Source: JALHFZ01 sp963674625
GTDB lineage: Bacteria > Synergistota > Synergistia > Synergistales > Aminobacteriaceae
Direction: 5' to 3'
Assembly (NCBI GenBank): GCA_963674625.2
Contig: CAXXXO010000004.1
Coordinates: forward strand, 434,001-498,000
DNA length: 64,000 bases
Positions 59,407 to 64,000 of this stretch are shown here, piece by piece (position 1 is the stretch's first letter; each line of letters opens with the position of its first letter). The notes under the pieces were generated by a model. It saw only the letters and a program-made list of their open reading frames with translations. It ran no database searches and was not told the origin of the DNA. Position numbers and translations under genes: made by a program.

Positions 59407-60990
59407 TTGGAACCCTATTCATTCTATTCCTGGCAGCTGAAGGCATTTCAGGCCATTCAGGGGGGAAACGCCGTCCTCTCGGCCCCCACCGGATCGGGTA
59501 AAACCCTGGTTGCCTATCTCTGGGCAGGAATCCTCGACGTCCGCGGAGAGGTCTGCACTCCCGACTGCAGCCGAATTATCTTCACTGCGCCCATTAAAGC
59601 CCTGAGCAACGAACGCTACATGGACCTCCGCAGGCTCGGCCTTGACGTGGGCATCGAGACGGGGGACTTCAAAAAGAACGAAGGGGCTCCCATCATCTGC
59701 TGCACCCAGGAGATTTACTCCCTCAAGTACGCCAGGGTCGCTGGGCAGAAGCTGATCGTCGACGAATTTCACTATATCTTCGACGATCCGGACCGCGCCA
59801 GGGCTTACATCGACGGCATCAGGACCACAGCCGCCTCCACCGACATGCTCATCATGTCCGCCACCCTCGGCGGCGCCGGTTCCGTGGAGGAATACCTCGA
59901 AAGGGTAACCGGCCGGGAGTTCTGCCTCTATGAAAACACTAAACGGGAGACCGAGCTGATCTTCACCCCCCGGAAACCCGCGCGGATAGAGAACCTGAAG
60001 GATGCCCTCGTATTTCTCTTCTCTCAGAAGGGAGCCATGGAGCTTGCCTTTCTCGCATCGAAATTCCGCCGGAAGATTTCCGGGACCCAGCGGGACCGCC
60101 TCCTCGAACTGGCGGCAATTCTCCAGGTTCCGAAGGTTCAGCAGCCCCTCTTCAACGGCGTGGGGATCTATCACGGAGGGATGCTTCCCAAGGAAAAGCT
60201 TCTTGTCGAATCGGCCTTTCGGGAGCGGATTCTCGACGTGGTCTGCGGGACCAACGCCCTCGCCCTGGGGGTGAACCTCCCGGCGGAGTCGGTCATCTTC
60301 GCCCAGCTCGTCCACTACCATTCCGACCGGCCGATCTCAAAGAACGAGCTCTCTCAGATGGCGGGTCGGGCGGGACGGAAGGGACTCTTCGATCCCGGCT
60401 ACGTGACGTGGCTGAAAAACTCCCCCTTCGAACGACGGGGGTTCGATACCGGCGAGATCTTCGCGGAACTTGTCGCCGCCGACCCGGAACCCGCGGCGGT
60501 CTCCCTGCGCCCCTCCTGGGGACGTCTTCTGAGAAAGGAGGTTCTCCTCGAGGCCGAGAGTGAATACATCTCGAATTTTTCCTGGCCCCAGGGGGACCCC
60601 TGGCTTACGGAAACCATTCTGCGCTCCGGGCTGAGCCGCATCGACAGGGCCCTTCGGAGAATGGTGGGAGGGCACGAAAAAAAACGGTTTCGGAAATTCC
60701 TTGCCGCCCTGTGGTACGAGGAGATGGAGATCGAGGAGAACCTCGAGATGGCCTTCCTCTTCTTTTCGGAGAACCCGCCGAGCGCCCTCATGGCAGCCCA
60801 GGTGATCCTCCCCTTCGAGCGGAACTATCTCCAGGCGCTGCTGAAGGTCAAGCGATATGCCAACCGGCTTCCTTCGGGGTATGCTTTCCGGTCGATGAAC
60901 GAGCTGAACCGGACGGTGGACGATATCGACCCCACCATCTACGGCTTCGAGGAGAAAATCAGGGAGATCGAGCAGTCCCTGCTTACCTGA
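59407..60990 (+). CDS. Ski2-like superfamily 2 DEAD/DEAH-box helicase
   Basis: This ATP-dependent helicase (527 aa) has Walker A in SAPTGSGKTLVAYLW, motif Ia TAPIKALSNERY, motif II VDEFHYIFDD, motif III MSATLGGAG and motif VI QMAGRAGRKG. These give the Ski2/Mtr4 or Lhr-like layout with a helical C-terminal part. Substrate may be RNA or DNA; sequence alone does not decide. The TTG start at 59407 follows GGAGGGACGCTC; ATGs further upstream lack a ribosome site. It is convergent with the HD-GYP gene. Confidence 0.85.
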   Translation: MEPYSFYSWQLKAFQAIQGGNAVLSAPTGSGKTLVAYLWAGILDVRGEVCTPDCSRIIFTAPIKALSNERYMDLRRLGLDVGIETGDFKKNEGAPIICCTQEIYSLKYARVAGQKLIVDEFHYIFDDPDRARAYIDGIRTTAASTDMLIMSATLGGAGSVEEYLERVTGREFCLYENTKRETELIFTPRKPARIENLKDALVFLFSQKGAMELAFLASKFRRKISGTQRDRLLELAAILQVPKVQQPLFNGVGIYHGGMLPKEKLLVESAFRERILDVVCGTNALALGVNLPAESVIFAQLVHYHSDRPISKNELSQMAGRAGRKGLFDPGYVTWLKNSPFERRGFDTGEIFAELVAADPEPAAVSLRPSWGRLLRKEVLLEAESEYISNFSWPQGDPWLTETILRSGLSRIDRALRRMVGGHEKKRFRKFLAALWYEEMEIEENLEMAFLFFSENPPSALMAAQVILPFERNYLQALLKVKRYANRLPSGYAFRSMNELNRTVDDIDPTIYGFEEKIREIEQSLLT

Positions 60991-60995
60991 ACGGA

Positions 60996-62183
60996 TCATA
61001 CCTTTACCAGTTCGTACCGTACCCCCTTGCCCACATCATCAAGGGCCCGCCGGATAAAGAGTCCCTCCTGCAGGGCAAGGTCAATGAGCCTGTGCTCCTG
61101 AAAAATTTTCCCCTCCGGATCGGCCGTGAGAGTGATCTGGGGGAGGTAGATATCGCTGCTCCGCGCCCCCGTCACCACCCCGACGCTTCCGTCAGAGATC
61201 TCCACCACTGTCCCCGGAGGGTACAGCCCCACCGAGACAAGCAGAGCCCGTACTATGGCCGAATCGAAGCTCTTCCCCGACGACTCGATTATCATGGTGA
61301 CGGCCTCCCTGCTCCGCATGGGGTCCTTGTACACCCGCTTCGCTGTGAGAGCGTCGAAAACATCGGCCACCGCGGCGATGCGGGCATGAAAACTGATGCG
61401 GTTTTCCCTGAGACCGTCAGGATAACCTTCCCCGGACCATCGCTCGTGGTGATTTCGGATGATCGAGAGGATGCGCTTGTCCTCAACACCTGAAGCGACG
61501 GCGAGGATCATCCCCTGTATGCTGTGGCTCTTCATCATTTCGAATTCGTCGGCAGTGAGCTTTCCGGGCTTGTTGAGCACCTCCTGCGAAACCCTGGCCT
61601 TCCCGAGGTCGTGAAGGAGTCCGCCGAAGGTCATGATCTCCACGAGCTCCCTGTCCCCGGGGTGAAGGATGTTGGCGAGATACCCCGAAAGAAGCGCCAC
61701 GTTGAGGGAATGGATGTAGGTATATTCATCCGCATCCTTGACCCGCCCCAGACACAGAAGAATCTGGGGAGAACGGACCACTTCCTCCGCGAGGGTCTTC
61801 GCCCCCCTCGAAAGGATATCTATCCCCTCCCGGGAGGGGTTGTTCTCGGCAATGCGCTGATAGACCTCCTGCACCTGGGAAATGGCCCTTCCTGCAAGGG
61901 TCGGATCGAGAAGGGCAGTTTTCGGCTCGACGGTCCGTACGATCGCTTCAAATTCCCCCTCCGATATTTCATAGTCGATCTGGAGGGGCACTTGGTCGAT
62001 ATTCCATTTCAGCAGAATACTCTGTATTTCCGGCATGGCCTTCAGAATCGCCGGAAAGGAGCTTCCCTTCGGAAGAAGAAGGACTCCGTCTCCCGAGAGA
62101 ATATCATCAGCTATTCTGCCCCGATACAGATGGATATCCCTCACTGGGACCTGTTTCAGCCTGTACAAGCCGTTACCCCCCAT
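60996..62183 (-). CDS. HD-GYP domain protein (c-di-GMP phosphodiesterase)
   Basis: This signalling enzyme (395 aa) is expected to cleave c-di-GMP. The catalytic HD domain has YIHSLNVALLSG, FGGLLHDLGKARV (HD pair), MMKSHSIQG, NHHERWSGEGYPDGL (the GYP loop) and ARIAAVADVFDALTAKR. The N-terminal 130 residues (DUF3391-like position) are a separate regulatory part. The C-terminus (VVEISDGSVGVVT) is the small beta domain often found in this class. It pairs functionally with the GGDEF protein at 50.9 kb. Start ATG 62183 has a weak site. Confidence 0.9.
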   Translation of the reverse strand: MGGNGLYRLKQVPVRDIHLYRGRIADDILSGDGVLLLPKGSSFPAILKAMPEIQSILLKWNIDQVPLQIDYEISEGEFEAIVRTVEPKTALLDPTLAGRAISQVQEVYQRIAENNPSREGIDILSRGAKTLAEEVVRSPQILLCLGRVKDADEYTYIHSLNVALLSGYLANILHPGDRELVEIMTFGGLLHDLGKARVSQEVLNKPGKLTADEFEMMKSHSIQGMILAVASGVEDKRILSIIRNHHERWSGEGYPDGLRENRISFHARIAAVADVFDALTAKRVYKDPMRSREAVTMIIESSGKSFDSAIVRALLVSVGLYPPGTVVEISDGSVGVVTGARSSDIYLPQITLTADPEGKIFQEHRLIDLALQEGLFIRRALDDVGKGVRYELVKV

Positions 62184-62220
62184 GTCTTCTATCGTCTGCA
62201 GTGAAAGATCAAAGACTTCG

Positions 62221-63399
62221 TCATACTATCTCCGGGTCCGGGTCGTAAATTTTTTCCAGTACGGAATCAGCCCTGGAGGAGAGAAGGGGCTCTTCGGGAT
62301 CATCCCTCTGGAGGATCGAGGAAACCACCGTGGACGCCGCATGGGGAAAGGCAATGGAGCGGGCGGCTTCCTCCATGGAGGAAAGAAGAGCCGGGTCTCG
62401 GGAGAAGGCCAGAAGAAGCTCCTCCACGTCCGAGGCGGTCCGGGCGAGAATTCCAGCCCCCTTTTCGTGGAGATAGGCCGTGTTGTTCGTCTCCTGCTTC
62501 GGAATGGGGTTGACGAGGATCATGGGAACGGCGGCGCAGAGGGCCTCGCTGACGGTCAGCCCTCCGGGCTTCGTGATAAGGATGGACGCCTGCTCCATGA
62601 GTTCGTCGAGATTGTCCACAAAGCCGAGAATCTTCAGGGTGATGTTCGGGGCGAGGGACAGTTTTTCGAGGTCGGCCGGCAGGTCCGTATTCCTTCCCGT
62701 GACGACGGTGACCTCCAAAGGAAGTCCCGTCCGGGAGATCCCGGCGAGAATGTCGAGGGCAAGGGCATTCGGAATGCTGCTGGTGACGAAGAGGAGAGAG
62801 AGAGGCTCTTCGGTGAAATTTCTTCTTTTTCCCGAGAGGCGGGCAAACTTCGGCAAAACGGGGATGCCCGACATGATGATTTTCTCCTCCGGAACCCCCG
62901 ACACGATCAGCCCCCGGCGCACAGTCTCGCTTGGGATGAAATAACGGTCTACGCAATCGTTGACCCACATTTTATGAAGGCCGAAATCGGTGATCACCGT
63001 GTAGATTTTTCCCTTGTACAGACCTTCCGCCTTCATGCGGCAGAGGACGCTCAGGGGGAAAAAATGGGTGCAGATGCATTTTCCCGGGTTGTTTTCGGAG
63101 ATATACCGCATGAACTTCTTCACGTTTTCGGTGGAAATCTTCTCGTAGAGGCGAAGGACCACGCTCTCCTCCCGATCCCTGTTCGTGAGATCGTACACTA
63201 TGCGGCAGGCGAGATGGGAGTGTTCGCTGACGAAGGCGTAAACGTCGCTGTAGGACCACTTGAAGAGATCGCTCGAGAAGTCGAGCAGATCCATGATGAC
63301 ATTGGGAACATGCTGCCTGTCAAAGGACTCCTGAAGGGCTTTGGCTGCCATTCGATGGCCGTTTCCTGCGGTGACGTACACTATATGAACGGGACGCAC
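62221..63399 (-). CDS. Glycosyltransferase of the diacylglycerol/MGDG synthase type (GT28)
   Basis: This glycosyltransferase (392 aa) has N-terminal VYVTAGNGHRMAAKAL (acceptor domain as in UgtP/MGD1 proteins), the middle TDFGLHKMWVNDCVDRYF and the donor site TKPGGLTVSEALCAAVPMI near residues 295-315. It should transfer a sugar from a UDP-sugar to a lipid such as diacylglycerol, or act on an envelope precursor. GTG 63399 follows GGAGGGAG; a TTG at 63438 is possible. It lies 37 bases upstream of HD-GYP and probably forms an operon with it. Confidence 0.82.
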   Translation of the reverse strand: MRPVHIVYVTAGNGHRMAAKALQESFDRQHVPNVIMDLLDFSSDLFKWSYSDVYAFVSEHSHLACRIVYDLTNRDREESVVLRLYEKISTENVKKFMRYISENNPGKCICTHFFPLSVLCRMKAEGLYKGKIYTVITDFGLHKMWVNDCVDRYFIPSETVRRGLIVSGVPEEKIIMSGIPVLPKFARLSGKRRNFTEEPLSLLFVTSSIPNALALDILAGISRTGLPLEVTVVTGRNTDLPADLEKLSLAPNITLKILGFVDNLDELMEQASILITKPGGLTVSEALCAAVPMILVNPIPKQETNNTAYLHEKGAGILARTASDVEELLLAFSRDPALLSSMEEAARSIAFPHAASTVVSSILQRDDPEEPLLSSRADSVLEKIYDPDPEIV

Positions 63400-63503
63400 G
63401 ATGGTCGTCTCCCTCCGGTAAGAGGATATGCCGGACAAGAAAGGCGGAAGGAGCGGCCTCTCTTCCGTTTCGGCAATTCGACCTTATTGTACCCCATGGC
63501 AAG

Positions 63504-63533
63504 AAAAAAGGGGGCAATTTTGCCCCCTTTTTA
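63504..63533. terminator. Bidirectional terminator at the end of the larA-like gene
   Basis: A perfect stem GGGGGCAA/TTGCCCCC stands between A6 and T5 runs, so it works on both strands. It overlaps the last codon of the larA-like gene, and ends that minus-strand transcript before the glycosyltransferase gene. Confidence 0.85.
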
Positions 63534-64000
63534 TTCTTCCACCGGCAGAACTATTCCTCCCTGAGGGATAATGTAGGCCGTAAAATCGAGGCCGTATTTG
63601 TCTGTCAGATAGGGAAGAATGTCCTCCGGATCCTCCAGTTTTTCGCAGAACATGGACCTGCTCTCCTCTTCACCGGATCGGGAGTACAGCAGAATCGTGC
63701 ATTCCAGGGCGAGCTTCGCGAGGTAGAAGAGCTTGTGGGCGCCGAAGCGGAAATCCTCCTCGAAGGCCGCGACGGCCCCTTCGGGGGTGAACCCCTTTTT
63801 TGCCCACTCCTCGAAGACCTTGTGGCCGTACCCCTCCGCCAGTTCGGCGAAGAAGACGAGGGTTCCGCCGGGGCGGACCGCCCGAGAGGCCATGTAAAGG
63901 GCCTTGTGGGCCTGGTACATGTTGATGTCCTTCGGAAAACCCCCTGCCGAGAGAAAGACCACGTCCGCCTTCTTCGAGATGGGGGCGAAGTTGTATTTCC
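63531..64000 (-). CDS. LarA-like (nickel-dependent lactate racemase family) protein, 3' part
   Basis: About 156 C-terminal residues are inside the window; the 5' part lies beyond the right edge. ADVVFLSAGGFPKDINMYQAHKAL, APISKKADVV and the closing YIIPQGGIVLPVEE match the C-terminal domain of LarA and its relatives, which use a nickel-pincer nucleotide to racemise or epimerise 2-hydroxyacids. A codon-level frame continues to base 64000 with no stop. It may feed one lactate isomer to the ETF-linked dehydrogenase at 37.8 kb. The catalytic His residues are not in the visible part. Confidence 0.8.
   Translation of the reverse strand, partial: KYNFAPISKKADVVFLSAGGFPKDINMYQAHKALYMASRAVRPGGTLVFFAELAEGYGHKVFEEWAKKGFTPEGAVAAFEEDFRFGAHKLFYLAKLALECTILLYSRSGEEESRSMFCEKLEDPEDILPYLTDKYGLDFTAYIIPQGGIVLPVEE

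Overview
The window looks like part of a chromosome from the phylum Synergistota, most likely an amino-acid-fermenting anaerobe of the Synergistaceae. The best single clue is the surface protein at 18569-20122, whose C-terminus has the Gly-rich/Cys, hydrophobic, Arg-Lys layout of the Synerg-CTERM sorting tail. Two TRAP transporters, a histidine-degradation pair, tandem M20 amidohydrolases, an ETF-linked 2-hydroxyacid dehydrogenase and a lactate-racemase-type gene fit the same lifestyle. No rRNA, tRNA or CRISPR array was seen.

Left part (1-10 kb, minus strand): a 2-oxoacid dehydrogenase E1 alpha/beta pair, with beta broken by a one-base frameshift, lies downstream of a GntR regulator. Next come two small unknown genes and a complete, tightly overlapping pyrimidine operon (pyrR-B-C-K-D-F-E). 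The operon is preceded by an attenuator in which a 39-codon leader peptide is read straight through the terminator.

10-18.5 kb is AT-richer and looks acquired. It holds a 3-oxo-tetronate kinase/decarboxylase pair, a FadR-type regulator and a TRAP transporter. After these come a 54-bp palindrome, a truncated IS3-family element with a -1 slip site, and the N-terminal stump of a probable defence gene (PLD-like/helicase family) cut by that IS.

18.5-28.7 kb is envelope-related: a beta-helix surface protein, alkaline phosphatase, and a kdsB-kdnA-kdnB set expected to make and activate 8-amino-Kdo for lipopolysaccharide. A MORN-repeat protein, a polysaccharide deacetylase and a pirin follow.

29-34.3 kb is a second tetronate module: TRAP transporter, DUF1537 kinase and PdxA2 dehydrogenase. 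A large SNF2 helicase (34.3-37.8 kb) converges on an FAD-linked dehydrogenase-EtfA-EtfB operon. Then come a molbindin, two tandem M20 hydrolases with a perfectly shared 490-bp 5' block, hutI-hutH, and a PLP aminotransferase.

48.6-64 kb is mixed housekeeping and signalling: a Spy-like periplasmic protein, a small cytochrome-b-like membrane protein, a 3-hydroxyacyl-CoA dehydrogenase, a VOC protein, a PAS/GAF/GGDEF sensor, and a hemerythrin gene with an in-frame stop. It also holds a radical-SAM/DNA-metabolism pair of unknown biochemistry, a Na/Pi symporter, a Ski2-like helicase, an HD-GYP protein, a glycosyltransferase and the 3' part of a larA-like gene at the right edge.
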